From: Candidatus Gastranaerophilales bacterium
GTDB taxonomy: Bacteria; Cyanobacteriota; Vampirovibrionia; Gastranaerophilales; Gastranaerophilaceae
Assembly: GCA_944323955.1 (NCBI GenBank)
Contig: CALUUK010000002.1
Location: 176,338 to 240,337, forward strand
Direction of reading: 5' to 3'
Length of the DNA stretch: 64,000 bases
The notes below the pieces were generated by a model. The model saw only the letters and a program-made list of their open reading frames with translations. It did not search any database and was not told the origin of the DNA. This document shows positions 8,019 to 20,100 of the stretch, in pieces. The translations under genes and the position numbers were made by a program. Every line of letters begins with the position of its first letter. Position 1 is the stretch's first letter.

Positions 8019-9785
8019 TTATACCAATTCCGTTTCATCAACTTCCAGAGGAAGTACTACGGTGAATGTTGAGCCTTCATTTTCTTTGCTTTCTACGTTG
8101 ATTTTGCCATGGTGATATTGTTCAATTGTCATTTTAACAAGATGCAGTCCCAGACCGGTTCCTTTTATTGTGTGTGTGGCATTTTCAACACGGTAAAATC
8201 TGTCGAAAATCTTCTCAAGATGTTCTTTTGCGATGCCTATTCCGTGGTCTTGAACACTGAATTCAACATTTTTATTGTCCATATTCCGCTTTATATTTAC
8301 GAAGATATCTTTTCCTTCCAAGGAATACTTGATTGCATTTGAAAGCAGGTTTCTTATTACTCTGTCAATGCTTTCAATATTAATGGGAACCGGCGGAATT
8401 TCATCTGTTTTTGTAAATATTATATTTATGTTCTTTTCTTCGGCTAAAATTTTTATTGAATTTATATTCCGTTCAATAATTTCTGCAAGATTTGAATATT
8501 CTTTTTTCAAGACAACGCTGCCGGACTCCATTCTGGAAAAATCAAGTATGTCGTTTACCATTGTATGAAGTCTTTTTGCTTCCGTATCAATTGTTTGCAT
8601 AAATTCTTTTTTTGTTATCTCGTCAAAATCATCACCGTTATTACAGAGAGTGTCGATATATGTTCTTAAAACTGTTACCGGCGTTCTTAATTCATGTGAG
8701 ACATTTGAGATGAAAGTGTTTTTGAGTTTGTTCACTTCCGTCTCGCGTGTAATATCAATTAATACGATAATGTATCCGACATAGTCCTGCATTTGCGAAA
8801 ACATTGGAGAAATCATTGCTTTTATAGTTTTCTTACCCGCTTCAATATTAAATTCAACCGGTTTATTTTCAATAATATTTAAAGGAGTATCTTTAAATTC
8901 TTCTATCTTTTCTTCAAAACATTTTTGTCCGTGAGAGTCAATATAATTTTGGATTTTCTTATTTATAATATTATGTTCTTCAACATCAAGCATTTTAAGA
9001 GCTGCAGAGTTTGTCATAACAACATTATCAAAATTATCGCAAACTATAACCCCGTTTATAATGCTCATAAGTACTGCTTCAAGTTTGTTTCTTTCCAGTG
9101 TCAGCTGCTCAATATTCTGTTCTTCATATTGGGAAAGAATATTTGACATATCATTGAAGGCATCTGTTAATTCCGCCATGTTTTCTGATTCAAGTTTGTA
9201 TCCGAATTGTCCCGTTGATATTCTTTTAACTCCGGTGTAAAGTTTTTTCAGTTCTGACGACATTAGAATATAATTTATGCAAATACTTAATGCAAAAATA
9301 ATCCAAAGCGATGCAAAAATTGAAATCAGCATTTTTTTTGAAGCATTCATCGCCGCACTAATGCTTTTTCCGTTAAGTCCTACCGTGACGTACCCTGAAA
9401 AGTTATCATATTTGACCGGAGAACTGACACTTATAACGGTATCTTTATCATTTACAGGAATATTTTCTTTTGAAGAATAAATTATTTTATTATTTTCATC
9501 TTTATATTCAATAAAGGAAATATCATTATTATCTTTAATAATATTTGAGAATTTTTCGGAAAAGGATTCCGAATTTTTCTCAGAGGTAATATCATTCCAG
9601 ATAACGGCTTGTGCCGCAATTGTTTTTGTAACAAGCTGTGCAAATTCGGCATATGTTTTATCCGTTTTGTTTTGAATATTATTTATTGTAAATGAACAAA
9701 TCCCGCTTATTACTGCGGCACTCAATATTAATGCGGTAATAAGATATTTACTTCCCGAATTATAGTAAAAATTTTTTTTATTCAT
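8019..9785 (-). CDS. PAS-containing sensor histidine kinase (orphan)
   Basis: This is a 588-residue membrane-bound kinase. TM1 is at about 13-33, then an extracytoplasmic sensor region with TM2 at about 150-172, a HAMP-like linker, and a PAS domain (about 235-350). HisKA follows with the phospho-accepting H364 in SHELRTP, then HATPase_c with N box NLLSNAIKYS, G1 DHGIGI, F box IFDRFYRV and G2 GTGLGLH. The architecture is that of WalK/PhoR-type kinases. No response regulator gene lies beside it, so the partner must be elsewhere. No clear ribosome binding site precedes the ATG; the start is likely but not certain. It is divergent from the GlgC-like gene. Confidence 0.93.
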   Translation of the reverse strand: MNKKNFYYNSGSKYLITALILSAAVISGICSFTINNIQNKTDKTYAEFAQLVTKTIAAQAVIWNDITSEKNSESFSEKFSNIIKDNNDISFIEYKDENNKIIYSSKENIPVNDKDTVISVSSPVKYDNFSGYVTVGLNGKSISAAMNASKKMLISIFASLWIIFALSICINYILMSSELKKLYTGVKRISTGQFGYKLESENMAELTDAFNDMSNILSQYEEQNIEQLTLERNKLEAVLMSIINGVIVCDNFDNVVMTNSAALKMLDVEEHNIINKKIQNYIDSHGQKCFEEKIEEFKDTPLNIIENKPVEFNIEAGKKTIKAMISPMFSQMQDYVGYIIVLIDITRETEVNKLKNTFISNVSHELRTPVTVLRTYIDTLCNNGDDFDEITKKEFMQTIDTEAKRLHTMVNDILDFSRMESGSVVLKKEYSNLAEIIERNINSIKILAEEKNINIIFTKTDEIPPVPINIESIDRVIRNLLSNAIKYSLEGKDIFVNIKRNMDNKNVEFSVQDHGIGIAKEHLEKIFDRFYRVENATHTIKGTGLGLHLVKMTIEQYHHGKINVESKENEGSTFTVVLPLEVDETELV

Positions 9786-9922
9786 ATTTAAATAATATTA
9801 TATCATGTAAAAAATTGTAAACAAATTATCTTTTTTACCCGAAAAAAGACAAAGACTATATTTAGAAGTTTTAAAATTAAAGAGAAAATGTGTTTATTAG
9901 GAAAGGCAAAAAGGAGTATATA

Positions 9923-11761
9923 ATGATAAACAAAGTCGATTCCGTAAATTTAAACTTAAAAGTACCTAATGTTAAAAAAGTTGAAACCAAACCGGTTCAA
10001 GGTACTCAGACATCTGATACGCAGGAACTTTCAGGTGCAAAATATGTTTCAATGTATCAGGCAATGAACGGAGTAAAAGCTCCGGTATCATTTGGTGCAA
10101 AAACCGAGCTTACGGAATATGAAAATTCTTTTATAGGAAATAAAGAAATCAGAATTCCGAATCTTTTAGATTTAAAAGAAGATTTGGATATTCCTTTCAA
10201 GTTAATGCCGAAAGGAACAGAGCATCTTAATACTGCAGGTTTAAACGTAGAAAAAACCGTAAGCGGAACAGAAGAGTTATATAAAATATCAAACGATAAA
10301 GGCAACAGAATTTTTGAAGGTGTTGTAGATCGTGCAAAAATGAGTGCATTGCCGGAAGTAACATATAAACAAGGTAAGTTTATGCCTGAAATTACCGTTA
10401 AGGATCCGTCTTTGGATGGTAAAGCGGTTAAAATGCTTGCAGGCAGCAGTCTGGAAGGCGAAGGATTTAAATTCCATATGATTGGTGATTATACTCCTAC
10501 GTCCGACGTGCCGGCAAAAAATGTAGGTGTTTCTTTTAAAGGCAGAACTGTAATTACAACTTTAAACAAAGAAGACAGAACATTAAATGCGGTTGATGCA
10601 TATAAAGAATCCGGTCTTCAATCACAGGCCGTAAAAGGTGATTATTATGACATGATGAAAGAAGATGATCCTACAATAGTTATTCCGGCAGGCGGTTTCG
10701 GTGAAAGATTCTTTAACATTACAAGAGAAAATGAAAATAAACCGTCGGCAAAACTTCCGACTGACGAAAGATTTCGTATTATCGGAACAACATTAAATCT
10801 TGCCGCATCAGCAGGTATTATGACAGGTGATGATGATGATAAAATCATATATCTCAGTCAGGCACATGAAATTGAAGACGGCGGAAAAGTAAGACACACA
10901 TCTAAATATAAAACAGACGGCGGTGCTATCGCAGAAGGTTTGAGACGCGATCTTATCAGAAATGATAAAGCATCCGTAATATTAAATGCTGATATATTCA
11001 CAAATGCCGATATTACACGTACGTATAATGCTTTAAAAACTCTTCCGAATGCGGCATTGGTTATTCCTTATTACCCTGTCAACGCTCAAAGAGCAAAAGC
11101 ATTCGGTCTGTTAGGTATTGAAAAAGATGCAAACGGAAATCTTCAGATTAAAGAATTCTTAGAAAAACCGAAATATACATCCGAAGCTCCTATAGGTACG
11201 GACTTTGTCAGCCAGGGTGAATATGATAAAGCAATGGAAAACTTTAAGAAAGTTCAAACGGCAGTTAACCCCGATGATGAAAATACATTCCTTGCAAATC
11301 CCGGTTTCTACTTCTTAAGTCCTCAGGCTCAAAAAGTGCTTATGGCAAAAGGTATATTAGAACCGAATGAAACCGGTTTGGGTGCTCACGTTATGCCTAA
11401 AATTGTTGAACTTGCCAATAACGGTGAATTATTGGATGATGAAGGCAACCAGATGAAAGTGTACACCGTACCGTTGGAAACAAAAGGAGGAAAACCGGCT
11501 GTTTGGGATGATATCGGTACTGCAGAAGCATACTTAAAACTTATTAAAGATGTAGGTCATGAATACAGAACCCACGGTAATACTTCGGAAAATAAATATT
11601 ACGGAATTCCCGAATTTGTAATGAAAGACTTTGCGAATAATACCGATCCTGAGACGGGTATTGTGTATGCTTCACAAGATGCAAGAAGTGCATTTGACAA
11701 TTTCCGTTCAAAATTTGGTGTTGATGTTGCAGAAGGTAATATTTTTGTTGCCGGAAAGTAA
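9923..11761 (+). CDS. GlgC-like nucleotidyltransferase with long N-terminal extension
   Basis: This is a 612-residue protein. From about residue 250 it has a sugar-nucleotidyltransferase fold resembling ADP-glucose pyrophosphorylase: the nucleotide loop IPAGGFGERF, then KPSAKLPTDERFRIIGTTLNLAASAGI (compare the GlgC block around its AKPA…YRIIDFPLSNCINSGI), a metal-site Asp in VILNADIF, and the EFLEKP motif. The first 245 residues are not recognised; they contain a low-complexity start and the short motif PVSFGA. Start 9923 has AAGGAG seven bases upstream; an in-frame ATG at 9890 lacks one. Substrate is not proven. It ends in a strong terminator before rpoB. Confidence 0.8.
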   Translation: MINKVDSVNLNLKVPNVKKVETKPVQGTQTSDTQELSGAKYVSMYQAMNGVKAPVSFGAKTELTEYENSFIGNKEIRIPNLLDLKEDLDIPFKLMPKGTEHLNTAGLNVEKTVSGTEELYKISNDKGNRIFEGVVDRAKMSALPEVTYKQGKFMPEITVKDPSLDGKAVKMLAGSSLEGEGFKFHMIGDYTPTSDVPAKNVGVSFKGRTVITTLNKEDRTLNAVDAYKESGLQSQAVKGDYYDMMKEDDPTIVIPAGGFGERFFNITRENENKPSAKLPTDERFRIIGTTLNLAASAGIMTGDDDDKIIYLSQAHEIEDGGKVRHTSKYKTDGGAIAEGLRRDLIRNDKASVILNADIFTNADITRTYNALKTLPNAALVIPYYPVNAQRAKAFGLLGIEKDANGNLQIKEFLEKPKYTSEAPIGTDFVSQGEYDKAMENFKKVQTAVNPDDENTFLANPGFYFLSPQAQKVLMAKGILEPNETGLGAHVMPKIVELANNGELLDDEGNQMKVYTVPLETKGGKPAVWDDIGTAEAYLKLIKDVGHEYRTHGNTSENKYYGIPEFVMKDFANNTDPETGIVYASQDARSAFDNFRSKFGVDVAEGNIFVAGK

Positions 11762-11774
11762 CTTAATACAGATT

Positions 11775-11810
11775 AAAAAAAACGACGGAGATTTATCCGT
11801 CGTTTTTTTT
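11775..11810 (+). terminator. intrinsic terminator after the nucleotidyltransferase gene
   Basis: ACGACGGA pairs with TCCGTCGT around a GATTTA loop, flanked by A and T runs of eight. It separates this gene from the rpoB operon. Confidence 0.92.
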
Positions 11811-11929
11811 GTATTTTAGGGGGTTGACACTCTGATTCAATAAATACGGGATTTTTACAAATAATAACATATAAATATTGCGCAATGTTAACAATTGTTC
11901 AATAATTTTGTGTCAAAAAAGTTTTTTTC

Positions 11930-11957
11930 TTGACGGGGGTATTTTAGCAAGTATCAT
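11930..11957 (+). promoter_or_regulatory. candidate promoter of the rpoB-rpoC1-rpoC2 operon
   Basis: TTGACG at 11930-11935 and TATCAT at 11952-11957 are 16 bases apart, about 100 bases before the rpoB start. The stretch 11811-12054 has no gene; it also holds a TTGACA at 11823 without a matching -10, and the palindromes TTGCGCAA and AACAATTGTT near 11880-11900, which could be operator sites. Confidence 0.45.
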
Positions 11958-12054
11958 TTAATAATGGCTAGGATTGTCTTCGGCTAAAATTAAGAAACAT
12001 TAAACAGAAAATTTTATATAGATTGTAGTACACCACATAATGAGAGGTGATTGA

Positions 12055-15000
12055 ATGTTAAAGAAAACATATTCTGAGAGAGTAACTCCGATGGGCATGC
12101 CCAGAACAAGATTGGATGATCTGCCGGATTTAATCGAAATTCAGAAAAAGTCATTTGAGTGGTTTTTAAAAGAAGGATTAAAAGAAGAATTTCTTTCATA
12201 TTCTCCTATTAAAGACTATACAGGAAGGTTAGAATTACATTTTCTGCCGAATTATACTTTTGATAATCCCAAATATTCACTGGAAGAAGCAAGAATCCAT
12301 GATGCTACTTATGCAAAACAATTAAGAGTCATGGCCCGTCTTGTAAACCGTGATACAGGGGAAATAAAAGAGCAGGAAGTATACATAGGCGATATCCCTA
12401 CAATGACAAATAAAGGCACGTTCATTGTTAACGGTGCCGAACGTGTTATTGTATCTCAAATTGTACGTTCACCCGGTATATATTTCAAACGTGAAATATC
12501 TCCTACGGGTAAACGTTTATTCAATGCGACTTTGATTCCTAACAGAGGCGCATGGATGAAAATAGAAACAGATGCTAATGATATCATATATATTAAAATT
12601 GATAAAAACAGAAAGATTCTGGCAACAACTCTGTTAAAAGCACTGGGTATAACGGTTTCTGAAATGGAAACATTGTTTACACACTTTGAATTCTTAAAGA
12701 AAACATTGGAAAAAGATCCCACGGAAACAACGGATGATGCATTAATCGAAGTTTATAAAAAGTTAAGACCCGGTGATCCCGCATCAGCTGCCGGAGGCCG
12801 TTCCATTATCGAATCAAGATTCTTTGATGACAAAAAATATGATATAGGCAGAGTAGGCCGTTATAAATTAAATAAAAAGTTAAACCTCAACATAGCTGAA
12901 ACGCAAAGAACATTGACAATTCAAGACCTTGTTGCAGCCGTTGAATATTTGATTAATTTAACATATGACGAAGGAAGCTGTGATGATATAGACCACCTCG
13001 GAAACAGAAGAATCCGCAGCGTCGGCGAACTGTTGCAAAACCAATTCAGAGTAGGCTTATCAAGAATTGAAAGAATCGTTAAAGAAAGAATGACTCTTCA
13101 AAATGCGGAAACGCTTACTCCGTTGAATTTGTTAAATACAAAACCGCTAATAGCTTCATTAAAAGAATTCTTTGGCTCATCACAGTTGTCACAGTTTATG
13201 GACCAGACAAATCCGCTTGCGGAATTAACACATAAAAGACGTATTTCAGCTTTAGGACCCGGCGGTCTCGTTCGCGAAAGAGCAGGATTTGCGGTTCGTG
13301 ATATTCACCCTTCACACTACGGAAGAATATGTCCGATTGAAACACCTGAAGGTCCGAACGCCGGACTTATAGGTTCATTGGCTACTCACGCAAGAGTTAA
13401 TGATTACGGATTTATTGAAACGCCATACTTTGCGGTAAAAGACGGTGTTGTTACCGATGAAGTACATTATATGAGTGCGGATGAAGAAGAAAACTTCCGT
13501 GTAGCTCCTTCTGACCTTACATTGAATGAAGACAGAAGCATTAAAGCTCAATATGTACCGGTTCGTTATAAATCCGAATTTACAATGGGCGAATCAAAAA
13601 GAGTTGACTATATGGGGGTTTCTCCTATTCAGGTTATCTCGGTTGCTACATCTGTTATTCCGTTTATTGAACACGACGACGCAAACCGTGCATTGATGGG
13701 TTCAAACATGCAGCGTCAGGCTGTACCGTTATTAATTACAGATAGACCCGTTGTTGCAACAGGTCTTGAAAAAAGAGCTGCAAAAGACTCATGTATGGTA
13801 GTTGTTTCAGATGTTGACGGTACCGTTGTTAAAGTTGTCGGTGAAGAAATTTGGATTAAAGATAAATCAAATAAACTGCATAAATATCAGTTAATGAAAT
13901 ATGTAAGAAGTAACCAAGATACCTGTATTAACCAGAAACCTATCGTTTCTGAAGGAGACAGCGTTAAAGCAGGTGATGTAATAGCCGACGGTGCTTCAAC
14001 ACACTTTGGTGAACTTTCATTAGGTAAAAACGTTTTAGTAGCGTATATGCCCTGGGAAGGATATAACTTCGAAGATGCTATCTTACTTTCAGAAAGATGC
14101 GTACACGATGATATATTCACATCGCTGCATATTGAAAAACTTGAAATTGAAGCTCGTCAAACAAAATTAGGTCCCGAAGAAATTACAAGGGAAGTTCCTA
14201 ATGTTTCAGAGGAAGCATTAAGACACCTTGACGAAAGAGGTATTGTAAGAATCGGTGCGAGAGTTTACGCTGATGATATTCTGGTTGGTAAAGTTACACC
14301 AAAAGGTGAATCTGAACATCCGCCGGAAGAAAAACTTTTAAGAGCTATTTTCGCCGAAAAAGCAAGAGATGTTAAAGATAACTCTTTAAGAGTACCTCAC
14401 GGTGAAGGCGGACGTGTAGTTGACGTTAAAGTATTCGACAGAGAAAAAGGCGACGAACTTTTACCCGGTGCAAATACATTAATCAAAGTTTATATTGCAC
14501 AAAAGCGTAAGGTATCTGTTGGTGATAAACTTGCAGGACGTCACGGTAATAAAGGTATCGTATCAAGAATTCTTCCTAAAGAAGATATGCCGTTCCTTCC
14601 TGACGGAACTCCTGTTGATATAGTACTTAACCCGCTGGGTGTGCCTTCACGTATGAATGTGGGTCAAACTTATGAATGTTTATTAGGTCTGGCATCATAC
14701 TTAACGGGCGACTATTATGAAGCACCTTCATTTGATGAAATGTACGGTGAAAATAAGTCTGAAATATCTACGAAATATGAACTTATGAGAGGTATTAAAG
14801 AATCAGGGTTCGATTGGGTCGGTGAAGACGGTAAAGTAATGCTTTATGACGGAAGAACCGGTGAACCTTTTGACAGACCTGTATCTGTAGGTATTACATA
14901 CTTCCTTAAATTGGTTCACTTGGTAGATGATAAAATACACGCAAGATCTACAGGACCATACTCATTAGTTACACAACAGCCTTTAGGCGGTAAAGCTCAA

Positions 15001-15369
15001 TTCGGCGGACAAAGGTTCGGTGAAATGGAAGTTTGGGCTTTGGAAGCATACGGTGCGGCTTATACGCTTCAAGAAATGTTAACAATCAAATCAGATGATG
15101 TTAACGGCCGTTCAAGAGCTTATGAAGCAATCGTTAAAGGTGACAATATACCAAGACCCGGTATTCCTGAATCATTCAAAGTACTTGTAAGAGAATTACA
15201 GAGTATCGGTTTAGATATATCAGTATCTAAGAAGAGCGGTGAAGAAGTAGATTTGATGTCTGATACGGAAGATTTGAGAAAATCAGCTCCGAAAAGAATA
15301 CTTTCGGATTTGGATTCCGAACTGTTAAACATCAATTTTATGGAAACACCAAGCGCATTTAAGGAATAA
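12055..15369 (+). CDS. rpoB: DNA-directed RNA polymerase subunit beta
   Basis: This 1104-residue beta subunit is of the short form lacking the large lineage-specific inserts of proteobacteria, as in cyanobacteria. It shows the rifampicin-pocket segment (around residues 374-412) [14 protein letters not shown] … [13 protein letters not shown], then [18 protein letters not shown], and the active-site region [11 protein letters not shown] near residue 830. GAGAGGTGA lies before the ATG. It begins a three-gene operon with its own candidate promoter. Notably, rplK-rplA-rplJ-rplL, which usually precede rpoB, are absent here. Confidence 0.98.
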   Translation: MLKKTYSERVTPMGMPRTRLDDLPDLIEIQKKSFEWFLKEGLKEEFLSYSPIKDYTGRLELHFLPNYTFDNPKYSLEEARIHDATYAKQLRVMARLVNRDTGEIKEQEVYIGDIPTMTNKGTFIVNGAERVIVSQIVRSPGIYFKREISPTGKRLFNATLIPNRGAWMKIETDANDIIYIKIDKNRKILATTLLKALGITVSEMETLFTHFEFLKKTLEKDPTETTDDALIEVYKKLRPGDPASAAGGRSIIESRFFDDKKYDIGRVGRYKLNKKLNLNIAETQRTLTIQDLVAAVEYLINLTYDEGSCDDIDHLGNRRIRSVGELLQNQFRVGLSRIERIVKERMTLQNAETLTPLNLLNTKPLIASLKEFFGSSQLSQFMDQTNPLAELTHKRRISALGPGGLVRERAGFAVRDIHPSHYGRICPIETPEGPNAGLIGSLATHARVNDYGFIETPYFAVKDGVVTDEVHYMSADEEENFRVAPSDLTLNEDRSIKAQYVPVRYKSEFTMGESKRVDYMGVSPIQVISVATSVIPFIEHDDANRALMGSNMQRQAVPLLITDRPVVATGLEKRAAKDSCMVVVSDVDGTVVKVVGEEIWIKDKSNKLHKYQLMKYVRSNQDTCINQKPIVSEGDSVKAGDVIADGASTHFGELSLGKNVLVAYMPWEGYNFEDAILLSERCVHDDIFTSLHIEKLEIEARQTKLGPEEITREVPNVSEEALRHLDERGIVRIGARVYADDILVGKVTPKGESEHPPEEKLLRAIFAEKARDVKDNSLRVPHGEGGRVVDVKVFDREKGDELLPGANTLIKVYIAQKRKVSVGDKLAGRHGNKGIVSRILPKEDMPFLPDGTPVDIVLNPLGVPSRMNVGQTYECLLGLASYLTGDYYEAPSFDEMYGENKSEISTKYELMRGIKESGFDWVGEDGKVMLYDGRTGEPFDRPVSVGITYFLKLVHLVDDKIHARSTGPYSLVTQQPLGGKAQFGGQRFGEMEVWALEAYGAAYTLQEMLTIKSDDVNGRSRAYEAIVKGDNIPRPGIPESFKVLVRELQSIGLDISVSKKSGEEVDLMSDTEDLRKSAPKRILSDLDSELLNINFMETPSAFKE

Positions 15370-15407
15370 GTGCGAAACAGGAATAAGAAATTAAAGGAGA
15401 TAAAAAA

Positions 15408-17126
15408 TTGTCTACAAGTATAGATTATTTTGATTATATACGAATAAGCATAGCCTCACCGGAACGCGTGCTTAAATGGTCGTATGGTGAAGTAACAAAA
15501 CCAGAGACGATTAACTATCGTACATTAAAACCTGAAAGAGACGGTCTTTTCTGTGAAAGAATTTTCGGACCTACAAAAGACTGGGAATGTTACTGCGGTA
15601 AATATAAAAGAGTAAGACACAAAGGCATCATCTGCGAAAGATGCGGTGTTGAAGTTACGGATTCAAAAGTAAGACGCCACAGAATGGGGCATATTAAATT
15701 GGCGGCGCCTGTCAGCCATATTTGGTTCCTTAAAGGAATTCCTTCATACTTGGGTCTTTTGCTTGATATGACTTTAAAAGACTTAGAACAAGTTATTTAT
15801 TTTAATAACTACGTTGTAATTGATCCGGCAGACAGTGAATTTAAAAAATACCAATTACTTTCGGAGGAAGAATATGAAGACTTCATGCTTGAAAATGAAG
15901 ATTCTCAATTAAAAGTAGGTATTGGTGCCGAAGCGATAAAAGAACTTCTCGGTGAAATTTCTTTAACCGATATGGCTGAAACCATAAGAGGTGAATTATC
16001 GGGTCTTTCCGGCAGTGTTCAAAGAAGAGCCAAATTGATTAAAAGATTAAGATTAGTTGAATCTTTAATTGAAAGCAATACTGAACCCACGTGGATGATA
16101 ATGGATGTACTTCCTGTTACTCCTCCTGATTTAAGACCTATGGTTCAATTGGACGGCGGACGTTTTGCCACTTCTGATTTAAACGACTTATACAGACGTG
16201 TTATAAACAGAAACAACCGTTTATTAAGATTGTTTGAGATGGGTGCACCCGAAATTATTGTAAGAAACGAAAAACGTATGCTTCAAGAAGCCGTTGACTC
16301 ATTAATCGATAACGGCAGAAGAGGAAGAACGGTTGTGGGTCCGAGCAACAGACCTTTGAAATCATTGAGCAATATTATTGAAGGTAAACAAGGCCGTTTC
16401 AGACAAAACTTATTAGGTAAACGTGTTGACTATTCAGGTCGTTCGGTTATCGTTGTAGGTCCGAAATTAAGCCTTAACCAGTGCGGTTTGCCGAAGGAAA
16501 TGGCTATTGAATTGTTTAAGCCGTTTGTAGTAAACAAACTTATTGAAAGAGGATTTGTACAAAATATAAAATCAGCAAAGAAGAAAATAGAACGCTCTGA
16601 AGCTGTAGTATGGGATATACTTGAAGAGGTAATTGAAGGACATCCGGTATTATTAAACCGTGCTCCCACACTTCACAGATTGGGTATTCAGGCATTTGAA
16701 CCCGTACTTGTTGAAGGACGTGCTATTCAACTTCACCCGCTTGTTTGTACAGCGTTCAACGCTGACTTCGACGGTGACCAGATGGCTGTTCACGTACCTT
16801 TATCAATAGAAGCTCAGTCTGAAGCAAGAATGTTAATGTTAGCTACTAATAACATTCTGGCTCCCGCTACGGGTAAACCGATTATTGCGGCTTCTCAGGA
16901 TATGGTACTTGGTATGTACTATTTGACATTGATGTCTGAAGACGATGAAGATAAACAATTGAAATACTTCTACAGTTTTGAAGATGCCATTGCCGCTCAC
17001 GAAACAGGAGTTATTAAACTCCATGAAAGAATTGTGGTTCGTGATGAACATGGTGAAAGATTTGAAACAACGGTCGGAAGAATTATCTTCAACGAAACTG
17101 TAAGAAACGCAATTTTTGCGTCATAG
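15408..17126 (+). CDS. rpoC1: RNA polymerase beta' N-terminal part (gamma), TTG start
   Basis: The 572-residue product corresponds to the N-terminal half of beta'. It has the zinc-ribbon cysteines C61, C63, C76 and C79, the rudder/lid region, and the catalytic Mg-binding [14 protein letters not shown] near residue 450. The start is TTG at 15408, supported by AAAGGAGA. The frame ends with a true stop at 17124-17126, followed by 45 bases and a new ribosome binding site before rpoC2. This is the natural split known from cyanobacteria and plastids, not a frameshift. Confidence 0.97.
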   Translation: MSTSIDYFDYIRISIASPERVLKWSYGEVTKPETINYRTLKPERDGLFCERIFGPTKDWECYCGKYKRVRHKGIICERCGVEVTDSKVRRHRMGHIKLAAPVSHIWFLKGIPSYLGLLLDMTLKDLEQVIYFNNYVVIDPADSEFKKYQLLSEEEYEDFMLENEDSQLKVGIGAEAIKELLGEISLTDMAETIRGELSGLSGSVQRRAKLIKRLRLVESLIESNTEPTWMIMDVLPVTPPDLRPMVQLDGGRFATSDLNDLYRRVINRNNRLLRLFEMGAPEIIVRNEKRMLQEAVDSLIDNGRRGRTVVGPSNRPLKSLSNIIEGKQGRFRQNLLGKRVDYSGRSVIVVGPKLSLNQCGLPKEMAIELFKPFVVNKLIERGFVQNIKSAKKKIERSEAVVWDILEEVIEGHPVLLNRAPTLHRLGIQAFEPVLVEGRAIQLHPLVCTAFNADFDGDQMAVHVPLSIEAQSEARMLMLATNNILAPATGKPIIAASQDMVLGMYYLTLMSEDDEDKQLKYFYSFEDAIAAHETGVIKLHERIVVRDEHGERFETTVGRIIFNETVRNAIFAS

Positions 17127-17171
17127 ATTACACTTCGGAAATGGTTTTTATAAGTAAAAGGTGAAAATAAC

Positions 17172-20100
17172 ATGGATACAATGGTTCGTAAAAATTCAAA
17201 AAAATCGTTTGATTTCATCAATGAACAGGTGAATAAAAAATCGATTAATAAATTGTTAGCCCAGGTATACCTTGAATTCGGCGGAGCCAAAACAGCAACA
17301 CTTGCTGATAATCTCAAGAATTTAGGTTATCGTTATGCTACAAAATCAGGTACGACAATTTCAATTGCCGATTTGTCCGTCCCTGCAGATAAAAAAGCTC
17401 TTTTAAATGACGCTGAAAAAGAAATTGAAAAATCAACTCACAGATATTTAAAAGGTGATATTACCGAAGTAGAAAGATACACTAAAGTTATTGATACATG
17501 GTCAGAAACCACATCTAAACTGACTGAAAGAGTTGTTGAAAACTTTGACAGATTGAATCCGGTTTATATGATGGCATTCTCAGGTGCAAGAGGTAACTTA
17601 TCACAGGTATCACAGCTTGTCGGTATGAGAGGATTGATGGCTGATGCACAGGGTCAAATTATTGACTTGCCTATTAAATCAAACTTTAAAGAAGGTCTTT
17701 CAGTTACCGAATACATCATTTCTTCATACGGTGCACGTAAAGGGCTTGTAGATACCGCGTTAAAAACAGCCGACTCGGGTTATTTGACAAGACGTCTTGT
17801 TGACGTTGCACAGGATGTTATTATCAGAGATCATGATTGCGGAACAAAACACGGAATTATGATGACCGATATTTCCGACGGTGAAAAAATCGTTGCTCCT
17901 TTAACAGAAAGACTTTTGGGCAGAACAATTGCCGAAGATATTAAAGATAAAGACGGCAATGTTGTAATTCCCGCAGGTACAACAATTGACAGAGAAGATA
18001 TCAAAAAGATTAAACCTTTAGATATTCATCAGCTTCTGGTTCGTTCTCCTTTAACTTGTGAACTTGAATATGGTATCTGCCAAAAATGTTACGGTTGGGC
18101 AATGACAACACAAAAATTGGTTGATATAGGAGAAGCAATCGGTATTATTGCTGCGCAGTCAATCGGTGAACCCGGTACACAGCTTACGATGAGAACCTTC
18201 CACACCGGAGGTGTATTCAAAGGTGCCGGCGCTATGAAAGAAATTATTGCCGATACGGAAGGTAAAGTTGTAACAAAAGTATTCACAAGAGATTTGAGAA
18301 CAAGACACGGTGACAATGTTGCAATTACCGTTCAGGAATCCGATTTAGAAATTAAATCAGGCTCAAAATCCAAAAAATATCATATCCCCTCAGGTGCAAT
18401 TCTTTATGTTAATGAAGGAACAGAAGTTAAAAAAGGTGATAAAATTGCTGTTTACGAACCTGTTTCCGGAGGAGACGGCAGCCGTTTAACGGAAAAAGCT
18501 ACAAAAGATATTACATCCGACCTTTCGGGTGAAATAGTTTTTGAAGACTTTGTTGCTGATGAAAAGAAAGACAGACAGGGTAATATTTCAAGAACTGCAA
18601 GCAAAAACGGTATTGTTTGGGTATTGGGCGGCGATGTTTATAACCTTCCCAGCGGTTCCACTATTCTTGTAAAAGACGGTAAAGCCGTAAAAGAAGGTGA
18701 AAAATTAGCTGAAATCCATATTATATCAGAACATGGCGGCGAAGTAAGACTCGGAGATAACCTTGTTGTTGAAGATGTTAAGTTTGACGGCAAAAAAATC
18801 AAGAAAATTGTTCAAGGTAAAGAGCTTACAATTGTTATTGCTTCAATATCCGCTGCAAACGCTGAATTTGAACAAACAAAAAAAGAACAGTTATGGACTG
18901 TTAATAAAACAGGCGAAAAATATATCGTTAAGGCTCCTGTCGGAACGGTTGTTGAAAGCGGTATGATTATTGCCGAACTTGTCGATGAAGAATATACCGT
19001 ACCTTCAAGCGGTGAAATAAGATACAACGGTATTGAAGTTGATGAAAATCAAATCATTACAAAATCAGGCGAATTGATATTTATTCCCGATGAGATTCAT
19101 CAGGTAAATAAAGATTCCGCTTTGAAAATGGTTGAATCGGGCACGTTTGTTACAGCCGGTACGGAAGTTGTAAAAGACTTATATGCACATATAGACGGTA
19201 TCGTTGAAATAAAAGAATTTAACGATATGATACACGAAGTTGTTATTCGCCCCGGTGAAATCTATAATCTCAGCGGAATTAGCGAGTTAAAGGTTGAAGA
19301 AGGCGAAGTTGTTAAAAAAGGAACGGAAATTGCTCCGAAAATTAAAACTAAAGCTGATTCTATAGTTACAATTTTAGACAATGAAAAAGACAGTATTGAA
19401 ATTGATGACCTGGAAGAAGACCTCGGAGTAGCTGCTTTGGATGAAAAATCAATATCCAACCAGCCTATCCAAATTCTTGTAAGACCGGTTCAAAGATTTA
19501 AAATTGATGCAAAAGATGTTTCCATCAAATTTAACTCAACCGACGAAGCAATTGATCTTGTTCCGGTTACACAGCTTCAATATAAAGACGGTGCAAGAGT
19601 AAGAAACCTTGATGGCGGTGTTCTTACAAGAACAAGTCTGGTCCTTCAAATGCAGAATTATCTCAGCCACTTAAAAGGTCAGGTTGAACTTGACAGCGAC
19701 AATAATTTAAAGATTGTTGTACTTGAAAACTTAATTGTAAGAAGAGAAGTTGAAGGCACATCTAAGATGGCAGCTTCAATGCAAACCGAACTTTTAGTTT
19801 CCGACGGTCAGGTAATCGAACCGAAAACGCCTGTTGCTAAAACTCAGGTTCTTGCTATTAATGATGCCGTTGCAAGTATAAAAGAAAATAATCAGGATGT
19901 AAGAAGAATTCTTCTTGTTTCACATGATAATGAAACGAAAATATCACTTAAATCAAAACCGATTGTTAAAAAAGGTGATTTAATTAAGATGGATGCCGTT
20001 ATATCAGAAGGCGGAGAAACATCAAATCTTTCCGGTCTTGTTGTTGATACGGATAAAAATTCAATCACTTTGAGAGTTGGTCGTCCTTACTTAATAAGCC

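Noticed and set aside
17100..17175. Frameshift or sequencing error splitting rpoC
   Set aside because: The two halves have separate ribosome binding sites, start codons and a 45-base gap, at the known cyanobacterial split point.
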